Shown one piece after another: positions 9,132 through 17,687 of a stretch of 64,000 bases of DNA (its first letter is position 1; every line of letters begins with the position of its first letter). The position numbers and the translations under genes were made by a program. This stretch comes from CAZCVI01 sp964502145 (GTDB lineage: Bacteria; Acidobacteriota; Aminicenantia; UBA2199). The notes beneath the pieces were generated by a model. The model did not search any database. It was not told where the DNA came from and saw nothing but the letters and a program-made list of their open reading frames with translations. The stretch spans positions 8,697 to 72,696 of the forward strand of contig CAZCVI010000033.1 of assembly GCA_964502145.1 (NCBI GenBank), read 5' to 3'.

Positions 9132-9575
9132 ATGGAAAATAAAACACAGATTTTTGTAACCCATTCCGGGTTCATTGAACTCCCCAAAATCACAGATGGT
9201 ATTGATGGCATTATTTCAGTTGCCGAAAGCTTCACGCATGTCCCTTTTGACATTAAGCGGGTCTATTACATCTATAATCTGAATAATCCTGGTGCCATTC
9301 GTGGCAAACATGCCCACAAGGAACTGGAACAGGTGCTTTTTTGTATTGCGGGTTCTTGCACCATCGGGATTGATGATGGGGCCCAAACACAGACCGTCCG
9401 ACTCGATAAACCCCATATCGGTATCTATCTGGGCAAGGAATTGTGGCACACCATGCAGGACTTTTCCCGTGATTGCATCATGCTGGTCTTGGCTTCCCAG
9501 CTCTATAATGCAAAGGACTATATCCGCGACTATGAACAATTTAAACACTATATCGCCCAACGAAAAGCCATCTAG
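9132..9575 (+). CDS. WxcM/QdtA-family sugar-nucleotide ketoisomerase-like cupin
   Basis: The 147-residue single cupin domain resembles FdtA/QdtA 3,4-ketoisomerases, which move the keto group of dTDP-4-keto-6-deoxyglucose. Typical features are R-G-x-H-A-H-K near residue 57, a Y-Y-I-Y-N motif ahead of it, and L-V-L-A-S near the C-terminus. Full length for the family is about 135-150. No dTDP-glucose synthase or dehydratase (RmlA/RmlB) is in the window, so the real substrate may be a UDP- or CDP-4-keto sugar made here, or a dTDP-sugar made elsewhere. The ATG start lies about 30 bp after a repeat array, with AGATAAATCCC as a weak ribosome site. Confidence 0.8.
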   Translation: MENKTQIFVTHSGFIELPKITDGIDGIISVAESFTHVPFDIKRVYYIYNLNNPGAIRGKHAHKELEQVLFCIAGSCTIGIDDGAQTQTVRLDKPHIGIYLGKELWHTMQDFSRDCIMLVLASQLYNAKDYIRDYEQFKHYIAQRKAI

Positions 9576-9612
9576 CCAATTATAACCCATCATAACCGAT
9601 TCAAAGAATACG

Positions 9613-11619
9613 ATGAAATTAAATCCTAAACCATTTATTTATATCCTTCTGGCCGTGGCCATTGTAATTGTGCTGGGAATAGTGATTACCGGTGGTAGCC
9701 TGTGGACATGGGCACTCCTTAAACTTAGCCAACTGGCCTATCGCTTTGAAGTTTCCTACCGTTTCAAACTCGCCTACCTCTTCGCCGCAATATTGGTCGT
9801 GGGTGTAGGACTGTGGATCTGGCGCACCATCACCGGCAAACATTCCCCGCAGATTCCAATTGGCGAACCTGGGAAAGCAGCATGGAAACATCAATCCAAA
9901 GCAGTGATTCTGTTGAGCCTGCTGGTGATATTTATCGCTTGGGCGCCTTTTATTTTTCAGGGTCAGAATACCCACGTGAAAATCTTTGATAACCTGGACA
10001 GCCATGTCCCCCATACCAAGGTTCTGGCCGAGAGCGGAAAAGCCTTCAGCTTGAATCCCAGTACCCGGCTCGATCATTTATTGAATGGTTTGGCACTCAG
10101 TGGCGTGGATTCGGGTTATAATGTAATGACTTGGTTCTTTATCCTGCTCCCCTCGTTTACCGCTTTTGCAGTGAATGAGTTGCTGATGCGACTGGCCGCG
10201 TTTTTTGGCATGATCTTGTTATTAAAAACCCATGTGTTTAAAGATCAAGAGCGTGATTTCTGGCTTTTGACTGGCGTGTCACTCTGTTTTTCCCTGCTGC
10301 CCTTTTATCCGGCTGGTGGTCTTTCCGTGGCCGGGTTACCTTTGCTCTGGTACGGCTTTTTAAATATCAGAAACCGCTGTGGCAGATGGACCGACTTCTT
10401 AATCATTTTTATTTTTCCCTTCTATTCCAAGCTTGCTCTGATGGGCGTGTTTATCGCCATCACGTTGACCGTGCTTTTCCTCTGGGATTGCTGGAAAAAT
10501 AAAGCCATCCCCTTCCCCTTTTTTGCTGGTATTGCCCTCTTGACCGTCACCTATAGCTTTACCCATTTTCATTTGCTGTACTCTTTTATAAACCCCAATT
10601 TCACCTCTTTTCGCGAGGAGATCGATGTGGTTGGACTTTCCACTGCCACCGCTTTTAAAAACACCATTCATAATTTTCTTTTCGACCGTATCAATGAGGT
10701 CGGGGCGCATCACATCTTTGTTCTTGGTGCCGCCGCCCTGGCGTTATCCATTGCCCTATATAAAAAAATCTCCATCACACTTCTTCCCCTGCTGGTAATC
10801 GCCACCATGTGGACCTCTTTTCTATGGGGCTTCAAATATTGGCAACACGTGCTGCCCCTGCGGGAGAAATATCAATTCATCAATGCGTTTGATCTTTCCC
10901 GTTTTTACTGGTTTAATCCCTTTTTATGGTACCTCATCTTTGCCCTGGCATTATGGGTGATCCGCAAACATCTTCCCTGGGGAAAAGTAGTGGCTTCTGC
11001 TTTTATTATTTTCCAGGTTCTGTTCATGCTCGTGTATTATAATTGGGAGTATCGCCATCTTTTGGGCAGGCAGAATTCCATGGTAGGTTCTCCGCTGACC
11101 TATTCCTTGAGTTTCAAGGAATTCTATTCCGAGGAATTATTTGCTCAGATCGCCCAATTTATCGGGAAACCCAAAGCCCAGTATCGCGTGGCCAGTATCG
11201 GTATACATCCCGGTATCAGTCAATACAACGGTTTTTACACCCTGGATATTTATACCGATATCTACTCTCTGGAGTATAAGCACCGTTTCAGAGCGATTTT
11301 TGCCCAGGAACTGGAGAAAAATGAGTTCCTAAAACGCGGCTTTGACAGCAATGCCAAGCGCTGTTTTATATATGTCAACGAATTGCACGGCAATCCAATA
11401 CTTCGCGGTCTCGCATTTACACGGGGTATTACCAAATTTGAGCAACATCTAAAGATTAACCACCTCGCCTTAAATACAGATGCTTTCAAACAACTGGGCG
11501 GCCACTATTTTTTTTCAGCCGTGGAGATTGTTAATGCCCCGCACATTCACCTGAACCTTGAAAAAGTATTTCAAAGTAAAGAATCTCCATGGAAAATCTT
11601 TTTATATAAAGCTATTTAA
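9613..11619 (+). CDS. Polytopic membrane protein, GT-C/DUF6044-like
   Basis: The 668-residue protein has an estimated 11-13 hydrophobic segments between residues 8 and 480, followed by a soluble C-terminal region of about 180 residues. A conserved-looking patch (D-N-L-D-S-H-V-P at about 125-135, then L-N-G-L and S-G-Y-N) lies after the third segment, as in YfhO/DUF6044-type membrane proteins. Acidic residues in the first large loop of such proteins often take part in lipid-linked sugar transfer. The position between nonulosonate genes suggests a polyprenyl-sugar-dependent transferase in the inner membrane. The specific activity is not known. Confidence 0.7.
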   Translation: MKLNPKPFIYILLAVAIVIVLGIVITGGSLWTWALLKLSQLAYRFEVSYRFKLAYLFAAILVVGVGLWIWRTITGKHSPQIPIGEPGKAAWKHQSKAVILLSLLVIFIAWAPFIFQGQNTHVKIFDNLDSHVPHTKVLAESGKAFSLNPSTRLDHLLNGLALSGVDSGYNVMTWFFILLPSFTAFAVNELLMRLAAFFGMILLLKTHVFKDQERDFWLLTGVSLCFSLLPFYPAGGLSVAGLPLLWYGFLNIRNRCGRWTDFLIIFIFPFYSKLALMGVFIAITLTVLFLWDCWKNKAIPFPFFAGIALLTVTYSFTHFHLLYSFINPNFTSFREEIDVVGLSTATAFKNTIHNFLFDRINEVGAHHIFVLGAAALALSIALYKKISITLLPLLVIATMWTSFLWGFKYWQHVLPLREKYQFINAFDLSRFYWFNPFLWYLIFALALWVIRKHLPWGKVVASAFIIFQVLFMLVYYNWEYRHLLGRQNSMVGSPLTYSLSFKEFYSEELFAQIAQFIGKPKAQYRVASIGIHPGISQYNGFYTLDIYTDIYSLEYKHRFRAIFAQELEKNEFLKRGFDSNAKRCFIYVNELHGNPILRGLAFTRGITKFEQHLKINHLALNTDAFKQLGGHYFFSAVEIVNAPHIHLNLEKVFQSKESPWKIFLYKAI

Positions 11620-11625
11620 CTTCCA

Positions 11626-12639
11626 ATGAACACAAAAACAAAAAAAGTTGTCATTTTGACCGAGGGCGGCGAGCAAATCGGGTTCGGACATATCACCCGT
11701 TGCCTCTCCTTGAGCCGAGCTTTCGAACGGGCCGGTTGGCAAACCGAGTTTTACGTTCATGGCGACCAGACCGTGGCCAGTATTTTACCCGAGCAGGTCT
11801 ACGCCCTACTGGATTGGAGTCAGGTCATAAACACCGAACAACCGCCGTTTTTTCTAAAAGACGCCGCGATTGTTATCGTGGATTCTTACTTGGCCAACGA
11901 CAGTGTATATGAAGAGATTTCACGGCAGGTAAAAGTACCCGTTTACCTCGACGACACCCTCCGCCTAGACTACCCCCCTGGAATTGTCGTCAATTGGAGC
12001 ATCACCGCCGCAGAGTTGCCTTACCCCAAAAGAAAAGATGTTTCCTATTTGCTTGGCCCCACTTATATTTCTTTACGGGAACCCTTCTGGCAAGTTTCCG
12101 AACAACCCGTGTCGCCAACAGTAAAATCCGTGCTGCTCTCTTTTGGCGGCGATGACTCCAAAAATATGACCCCGCCAGTCCTGGACTTTCTCGTGTGCCA
12201 TTATCCCGAACTCACTAAACTCGTGGTTATAGGCAATGCCTTTAAAAACATCACTGAAATCCAGTCCGTCAAAGACCACCACACCCGGATTATTTTTTCC
12301 CCCGATGGTCATGGCATGAAGCAGGTGATGCAACAATCCGATATCGCGATAGTTTCCGGGGGTCAAACCCTGTATGAACTCGCCCGTATCGGTGTACCCG
12401 CCGTGGTTGTTGCCGTGGCAGACAACCAACGCCATAATGTCCAGGGCTGGGAAAAGACCGGGTTTATTGAAAATGCCGGTTTTTGGACCGATATTCCCTT
12501 GATGGCAAATCTTGCCCAGAAGTTCCGGGAGTTATCTGCCTATGAACGACGTCTTCGTGCTACCACCAGCGGACATAATCTGGTATCAGGACTGGGTGTG
12601 GACAAAATCGTGGCATTCTGCCAGAATATGGCCGCATGA
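11626..12639 (+). CDS. pseG: UDP-2,4-diacetamido-2,4,6-trideoxy-altropyranose hydrolase
   Basis: The 337-residue GT-B-fold hydrolase corresponds to PseG, which removes UDP from the fully acetylated intermediate before condensation with phosphoenolpyruvate. The N-terminus carries the family motif G-x-G-H-x-x-R with the candidate catalytic H22 (F-G-H-I-T-R). The C-terminal half has S-F-G-G-D-D and S-G-G-Q-T-L-Y-E-L nucleotide-binding motifs. Length is close to known PseG enzymes, slightly longer than the 274-residue Campylobacter protein. It starts six bases after the membrane protein and is followed by pseI. Confidence 0.9.
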   Translation: MNTKTKKVVILTEGGEQIGFGHITRCLSLSRAFERAGWQTEFYVHGDQTVASILPEQVYALLDWSQVINTEQPPFFLKDAAIVIVDSYLANDSVYEEISRQVKVPVYLDDTLRLDYPPGIVVNWSITAAELPYPKRKDVSYLLGPTYISLREPFWQVSEQPVSPTVKSVLLSFGGDDSKNMTPPVLDFLVCHYPELTKLVVIGNAFKNITEIQSVKDHHTRIIFSPDGHGMKQVMQQSDIAIVSGGQTLYELARIGVPAVVVAVADNQRHNVQGWEKTGFIENAGFWTDIPLMANLAQKFRELSAYERRLRATTSGHNLVSGLGVDKIVAFCQNMAA

Positions 12640-12679
12640 CTATCAGTAACGACATATAAAAATAAATGGAGACACCTTC

Positions 12680-13738
12680 ATGAAAGTAAAAGAGATCAAT
12701 ATCGGCGGACGAATGGTAGGCGATGGGCACCCCGTTTATCTGATCGCCGAAATCGGTTCCAATCATTGTAACGACAAAGCCGTGGTGTATCGCTTGATTG
12801 ATAGCGCAGCCGAAGCTGGCTTTGATGCTGTCAAGTTCCAGACCTACGAACCCCTTGAAGTCTTCAGTGGTAAAATTACCACCACCAGTGTGAAACTGGA
12901 TAATATATATGGTCATCACCCTTGGGTCGATGTGGCGCGAGATCGTATCTTAATGCCCAGGGATTGGTTTGCCGAGATGTTTGCCTATGCCCGGCAGAAG
13001 CAGTTGCAGGTATTTTCCACCGTTCACTCCCGTAGGGATGCAGAGTTTTTGATGCCGTTCGATCCCCCAGTTTTTAAAGTGGCTTCTATTGATGTCACAT
13101 ACCTTGATTTCCTGGCCGATTTGGCCGCGTTTAAAAAACCCATTATCCTTTCAACCGGGATGCATTACCTCGGCGAGATCGAGGACGCCGTGGAAACGAT
13201 ATTAGCGGTGGGCAATTTTGATTTAGCACTGCTCCATTGCGTCTCCAATTATCCCCCCCGCCCCGAAGACGTCAACCTCAACAATATTACCATGTTGCAA
13301 AAAGCCTTTGAACTACCCGTTGGTTTTTCAGATCATCACCCCGAAAACATGATGGATGTGGCAGCCGTGGCTCTGGGTGCCTGTATCATTGAGAAACATA
13401 TCACCCTGGATCGCACCCTGGTTGGCCCGGACCATCCCTTCGCGCTCGATCCCGCGGCCATGAAAGACCTGGTCAAGAGTGTGCGGGACACTGAAAAAGC
13501 CCTTGGGTCTTATAAACGCCAGTTATCCCCATCCGAATTAAAATCACGGCTGATGACCCGCCGCAGTTTTGTGGCCCGGTTTACGATTAAAAAAGGCGAC
13601 CCCTTAACCGCCGAAAATGTCAAGTTAACCCGCCCCGGCACTGGCATCCATCCCATATTCAAGCAACAGGTTCTGGGCCGCAAAGCCGCGGTGGATATCG
13701 AAAAAGAAGATGTCATCCTCTGGAACATGATTCAGTAA
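12680..13738 (+). CDS. pseI: Pseudaminic acid synthase (NeuB family)
   Basis: This 352-residue NeuB-family enzyme condenses a 2,4-diacetamido sugar with phosphoenolpyruvate to a nine-carbon nonulosonate. The TIM-barrel shows A-E24-I-G-S-N-H, K-F-Q-T-Y, F-S-D-H-H, and I-E-K-H-I-T-L-D followed by G-P-D-H. A C-terminal SAF domain (about 285-350, R-S-F-V-A and R-P-G-T-G-I) is complete. Length fits PseI/LegI (about 335-350). Assignment to Pse rather than Leg rests on the neighbouring pseB, pseC and pseG. A GGAGA ribosome site precedes the ATG. Confidence 0.92.
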   Translation: MKVKEINIGGRMVGDGHPVYLIAEIGSNHCNDKAVVYRLIDSAAEAGFDAVKFQTYEPLEVFSGKITTTSVKLDNIYGHHPWVDVARDRILMPRDWFAEMFAYARQKQLQVFSTVHSRRDAEFLMPFDPPVFKVASIDVTYLDFLADLAAFKKPIILSTGMHYLGEIEDAVETILAVGNFDLALLHCVSNYPPRPEDVNLNNITMLQKAFELPVGFSDHHPENMMDVAAVALGACIIEKHITLDRTLVGPDHPFALDPAAMKDLVKSVRDTEKALGSYKRQLSPSELKSRLMTRRSFVARFTIKKGDPLTAENVKLTRPGTGIHPIFKQQVLGRKAAVDIEKEDVILWNMIQ

Positions 13739-13756
13739 GGGAACGAGGGAATAAAC

Positions 13757-14728
13757 ATGAAAATCAGACCGTATCAACAAGGCGATGAAAAAGAGATATT
13801 GGAATTGGATGCGCGGGAACTTCCTTCTATATGGAACCGTCGAACATTGGCGAATTGGCACTGGAAATTTACCAGCACCAATCCTGCAGGCCATTCCCTC
13901 ATCTGGGTAGCCGAACATAATGACCATCTAATCGCCCATTTTGCCGCTGTGCCCTACAAGTTAAAAGTACTGGACCAAGTCGTGACCGCGTCCCATACCA
14001 TTGGGGCCCTGGTGGACAAAAAATACCAGAACCGTGGACTCTTAAAATTTGTCGGTGAAAAATTAATGGAAGAGCAGGCCAAGCACAATATCCCTTTCAC
14101 CTGGGGGTTCCCCAATCGCCTCGCCCATAAATTCGAGAATATCGTGTTGAATTACCGTGACCTGCTTATTTTTGATGAATGGAAACTTAGTAAAGCCAAC
14201 CTCAAAACCAGTCCGGTCAATGATTCTTTCCTACCTATTACTGTTTTTGACCAAGAGTACGACCGCTTATGGGAAAGCTGTTCCGTCCAATATCCCATCG
14301 CTGTAAAAAGGGATCATATTTATTTAAACTGGCGTTATTTGTCGCGTCCCGACTGGAAATATTTCCCTTTCGCGTTATATCAAGATAACCAGCTCAAAGG
14401 CTATATTGTCTTGAAATTATACCAAGAAGACACCACGCTGCGCGGGCATATCGTGGATATTTTTGCCCATCGTGATGATGAAGAAACCCTGCATGAATTA
14501 ATCCGGGGTGGTTTGAATGTGTTACAAGGCCATCACGTAGACGAGGTGACCATCTGGTTTTGGGGCAATTCCTTGGTGGAGAAACTATTTACCGAAAATG
14601 GTTTTGAGCGAATGACCATTGATCGTCCCTTGATCCTCCGTTTAAATAAAGAACATCCATACCAGGATAAAGTTATTGATAAATCCTTGTGGTATTTTAC
14701 CATGGGGGATTCAACCGAGATTATATAA
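13757..14728 (+). CDS. GNAT-family acetyltransferase (possible PseH substitute)
   Basis: The 323-residue protein has an N-terminal GNAT domain with motif A around residues 75-100 (L-V-D-K-K-Y-Q-N-R-G-L-L), and a second, GNAT-like C-terminal half of unclear function. It is much longer than PseH (about 160-180 residues), the N-acetyltransferase otherwise missing from this otherwise complete pathway. Its location 18 bp after pseI makes it the best candidate for acylating the 4-amino group made by PseC, or for modifying a later intermediate. An ATG with GAGGGAAT upstream gives the start. Confidence 0.75.
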   Translation: MKIRPYQQGDEKEILELDARELPSIWNRRTLANWHWKFTSTNPAGHSLIWVAEHNDHLIAHFAAVPYKLKVLDQVVTASHTIGALVDKKYQNRGLLKFVGEKLMEEQAKHNIPFTWGFPNRLAHKFENIVLNYRDLLIFDEWKLSKANLKTSPVNDSFLPITVFDQEYDRLWESCSVQYPIAVKRDHIYLNWRYLSRPDWKYFPFALYQDNQLKGYIVLKLYQEDTTLRGHIVDIFAHRDDEETLHELIRGGLNVLQGHHVDEVTIWFWGNSLVEKLFTENGFERMTIDRPLILRLNKEHPYQDKVIDKSLWYFTMGDSTEII

Positions 14729-14744
14729 TAATCAAAAGAAAAAA

Positions 14745-15182
14745 ATGAAAATGAAATTACATCACATTGGTAAAGTGGTTAAGGATCTCGAAGAAGCGCG
14801 GCTCTATTATCACCAAACCTTTGGTTTGGAAGCATGGGGAGAACCCGTCATAGACCCGATTCAAAAAGTGGAAGTATTATTATTAAACACCGGTTATGGC
14901 GCTGAAGTCACCATCGAGTTAATTCGCCCATTGGGTGAAGATTCCCCAGTGTACCGTTTCTTAGAAAAAAAAGGCGGTGGCCTTCATCATCTTAGCTTTG
15001 CAGTGGAAGATATCCATGCCGCCATCAGTTATCTCGAAAGCCAAGGTGCCAAAATTCTGGGCGATATTGTGCCCAGCACCGCCCACCAAAGCAACCCCAG
15101 CGCCTGGCTCTACACTTCCTCGCGGGAACTGGTCGAACTAATTGAGATAAATTCATCCCCCGATGTCCAGCCAGTCCAGTAA
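14745..15182 (+). CDS. VOC/glyoxalase-family protein (methylmalonyl-CoA epimerase-like)
   Basis: The 145-residue protein has paired beta-alpha-beta-beta-beta modules. The N-terminal L-H-H-I-G-K-V-V, the central L-H-H-L-S-F-A-V and a C-terminal V-E-L-I-E supply the metal-binding His and Glu positions of the vicinal oxygen chelate fold. Methylmalonyl-CoA epimerase is the closest textbook relative. Here, next to an acyl-CoA ligase and an ACP gene, it may epimerise or isomerise an acyl thioester. An upstream in-frame extension overlaps the GNAT gene and is unlikely; ATG 14745 or 14751 gives the family start. The last codons (D-V-Q-P-V-Q-stop) are made by two GTCCAG repeat units. Confidence 0.8.
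   Translation: MKMKLHHIGKVVKDLEEARLYYHQTFGLEAWGEPVIDPIQKVEVLLLNTGYGAEVTIELIRPLGEDSPVYRFLEKKGGGLHHLSFAVEDIHAAISYLESQGAKILGDIVPSTAHQSNPSAWLYTSSRELVELIEINSSPDVQPVQ
15165..15179 (+). repeat. Family A minimal array (two units) forming a gene 3' end
   Basis: Two GTCCAG hexamers nine bases apart lie inside the last codons of the VOC gene, and the TAA stop follows directly. The preceding bases (TCATCCCC then ATGTCCAG) are similar to those before the 9043 array, which suggests a common insertion or a shared 5' flank. Confidence 0.6.
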
Positions 15183-15212
15183 AAACCACCACTCCCAAAA
15201 AGGTATAATCCC

Positions 15213-16742
15213 ATGAAACTACACGATTGCAAAAACTTTTCAGACATTATTTATTATCAGGCTGCAGAAAATGGCCAACGGGTTTTTATTTACGATGTCC
15301 GTAGCGAGCGTACCTATACTTTTGCCAGATTCAACCAAGTTGTTGAACAGACCGCCAATTTTCTGCGTGCCAAGGGCGTGTTACCCGGCGACCGCATTAC
15401 CGTTGTGATTGAGAACTCCCCCGAGTATTGTTTCTTTTATTTTGCCGTGATACGTATCGGGGCTATTTTGAATCCTATGCCCTTTACCTCCCATAAAGAG
15501 GAGATTCAAAAAAATGTGCGTCTGGTTGAACCCCGCTTGATCTTCATTGATACCCGCAAAGAACGCGAATTCAGCGGAACAGGAACTGAAAATATTATTT
15601 TTTTACCCGTGGGCGCGGAACGAAAATTTGAAGAAAGCATCGCCACCTTCCCCACTGAATTGACAGAAACCATCCCCCTGCTAGAACACCACCCCGCTTG
15701 CCTTTATTACTCTTCCGGCACCACCTCCGATCCCAAAGGCGTATTATATTCAAATCGTAATATGATTGCCGATATTTCCTCTATTTGCCGTGGTTTTAAG
15801 TTCAGTTTTGAACAAGAAGTGCATCTGATCATGCTGCCGTTAGGGCATACCGCGTCCACCAATTACTCTCTTTTGCCCTGCGCCTATTCCGGCGGCAAGA
15901 TTGTGATGGCCGAATCATTCTGGCATATTCGCAATAAAATCTGGAAATTGATCCAAGAGCATCGGATCACTTATATGGAAGTCGTACCCACCGTGTTATA
16001 TTCCATATTAAATATATATCGCCAACCAATCGCCGAGGATACTTCTTCCATGCGTTTTGTGGGCTGTGGTTCAGCCCCCCTGCAAAAGGGAGTGCAGGAA
16101 CAATTTTATGAGCGGTTCCATTTAAAAACCGCCAATCTTTATGGCTTATCCGAGACCGGTCCCACCCATATTGATAATCCTCTGGCACCAAACTGGCAGC
16201 CCGGTAGTATTGGCGTGCCATTGGATGTGAATGAAGTTAAAATCGTCGATGACAGAAACCACCCCTTGCCACCCAATGAAACCGGTGAAATCGTGGTGAA
16301 AGGCGAGAATGTGTTTGTCGGGTATTATAAAAACGAAAAAGTCTACCATGAAGTCGTGATTGATGGCTGGTTCCATACCGGTGACCTCGGTTATAGGGAT
16401 GAAAAAGGTATTTTTTATTTTAAAGATCGCAAAAAAGATTTGATTATCAAGGGCGGAATGAATATTGTGCCGGGCGAGATTGATGAGATATTAATGCTTC
16501 ATCCCGCTGTAAAAGAGGGTGTCACCATCGGTGTACCGGATGAGATGTTCGGCGAAGAGGTGAAAAGTTTCGTGGTGGCCAAAGATCACATGACCGTGAC
16601 CCCCGATGAGATTATCGCCCACTGCGGCCACTATTTACCTAAAACCAAGATTCCCAAATACGTCGAGATTGTAGCCGATATCCCCAAGACCCATTCTGGT
16701 AAATTATTACGAAAGAAGTTACGAGAGTTGAGCGCGGACTAA
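15213..16742 (+). CDS. Acyl-CoA/acyl-ACP synthetase (AMP-forming)
   Basis: This 509-residue class I adenylate-forming enzyme has the phosphate loop at S167-S-G-T-T-S-D-P-K175. It also has Y-G-L-S-E-T-G-P-T-H, the hinge region T-G-D-L-G-Y, and the C-terminal catalytic lysine in S-G-K497-L-L-R-K-K. Such enzymes activate a carboxylic acid as acyl-adenylate and transfer it to CoA or to a carrier protein. The ACP gene 2 kb downstream in the same operon makes ACP loading plausible. Length is typical for the family. The side chain accepted cannot be told from sequence. Confidence 0.9.
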   Translation: MKLHDCKNFSDIIYYQAAENGQRVFIYDVRSERTYTFARFNQVVEQTANFLRAKGVLPGDRITVVIENSPEYCFFYFAVIRIGAILNPMPFTSHKEEIQKNVRLVEPRLIFIDTRKEREFSGTGTENIIFLPVGAERKFEESIATFPTELTETIPLLEHHPACLYYSSGTTSDPKGVLYSNRNMIADISSICRGFKFSFEQEVHLIMLPLGHTASTNYSLLPCAYSGGKIVMAESFWHIRNKIWKLIQEHRITYMEVVPTVLYSILNIYRQPIAEDTSSMRFVGCGSAPLQKGVQEQFYERFHLKTANLYGLSETGPTHIDNPLAPNWQPGSIGVPLDVNEVKIVDDRNHPLPPNETGEIVVKGENVFVGYYKNEKVYHEVVIDGWFHTGDLGYRDEKGIFYFKDRKKDLIIKGGMNIVPGEIDEILMLHPAVKEGVTIGVPDEMFGEEVKSFVVAKDHMTVTPDEIIAHCGHYLPKTKIPKYVEIVADIPKTHSGKLLRKKLRELSAD

Positions 16743-16745
16743 AAA

Positions 16746-17513
16746 ATGATTGACCCCAACAATGAATTAAAATACGCACTACAAGCCATCCGCCTCGGAG
16801 GCGAGGTATTAAAGGAGAATTTTCGCCAAAAATACCGCATCATCCGCAAATCCCCCAAAGAGATGGTCTCCGTCGTGGATATGGAATCCCAGAAAGCCAT
16901 ATTATCGGTATTAGAACCCCAATTCCCCTATTATGGCATCATTACCGAGGAACGCAGCAATACCGTGGACCGTGCCGGGCGCAACTGGATCATCGATCCC
17001 CTGGATGGCACCCATAACTTTATTAGTGGACTTCCTTTCTCCGGTATTTCCATCGGTTTGGCTCAAGGTGACAGCTTTTTAATGGGCGTCATTTTTTTCC
17101 CCATGGAAAACCGCTTGTATTATGCCGTTAAGGGTGGCGGGGCGTTTATGAATGACCAGCCCATCGAAGTATCAAGCAGTCCAGAATTGTCAAAATCCAT
17201 GGTGTGTTTTGATAATCAATTTCATCTGAACCCTAAATCGTTGCACTATTATAAAACCCTGACCGAACGTGCTTTTACTACCCGGATACTGGGCACCGCC
17301 ACCAATGATCTGTGTATGACCGCCGATGGCACCATCGGTGGCAGGATCTGGGTTAATACTAAAATATGCGATATTGCCGCAGGTATTGTGATCGTTACCG
17401 AGGCTGGAGGTCAGGTCACCCATTTTGATGGCACCCCATGCACATTGGATTCCAAACAAGTTGTCGCCTCCAATGGCAAAATTCACACCGAACTTTTAGA
17501 AATCGTCAGCTAA
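16746..17513 (+). CDS. Inositol monophosphatase-family phosphatase
   Basis: The 255-residue IMPase-superfamily protein carries the metal-binding motifs T-E-E-R near residue 66 and I-D84-P-L-D87-G-T89. The C-terminal W-V-N-T-K-I-C-D-I-A-A-G segment matches the usual W-x-x-x-x-x-D-x-A-A/G motif. Members dephosphorylate inositol-1-phosphate, 3'-phosphoadenosine phosphate, fructose-1,6-bisphosphate or related phospho-sugars. An ino1 gene lies about 40 kb away in this window, but the operon here suggests instead a phosphorylated intermediate of glycan or acyl-group synthesis. It starts three bases after the ligase stop. Confidence 0.85.
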   Translation: MIDPNNELKYALQAIRLGGEVLKENFRQKYRIIRKSPKEMVSVVDMESQKAILSVLEPQFPYYGIITEERSNTVDRAGRNWIIDPLDGTHNFISGLPFSGISIGLAQGDSFLMGVIFFPMENRLYYAVKGGGAFMNDQPIEVSSSPELSKSMVCFDNQFHLNPKSLHYYKTLTERAFTTRILGTATNDLCMTADGTIGGRIWVNTKICDIAAGIVIVTEAGGQVTHFDGTPCTLDSKQVVASNGKIHTELLEIVS

Positions 17514-17568
17514 CAATCAAGCTAAAATGCTTTATAGACAGCGTGGACAAAAAACAAAACTTTTGTAA

Positions 17569-17601
17569 GTCCAGTATGTCCAGTAAGTCCAGTTTGTCCA
17601 G
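17569..17601 (+). repeat. Family A single-arm array with relict centre
   Basis: Four GTCCAG units with triplet spacers lie in the 174-bp gap between the phosphatase and pdxA-like genes. A GGAC and the sequence ACAAAACTTTTGTAA just before it resemble the conserved centre of the full elements, so this appears to be a truncated copy that kept the right arm. A TATAAT at 17655-17660 downstream could be a -10 element for the next gene, but no good -35 was seen. Confidence 0.8.
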
Positions 17602-17687
17602 CATGGCCTCAAAAAATTGACAAGTAATTCAACACAGGCCAAGTCGGTAAAAAATATAATTTAAAACACGTGGAGGATATTAAATAA

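Noticed and set aside
8976..9164. Minus-strand open frame encoding a Tyr-Trp-Thr repeat peptide
   Set aside because: It is the antisense translation of the GTCCAG minisatellite plus gene ends; it has no ribosome site and overlaps two solid genes.
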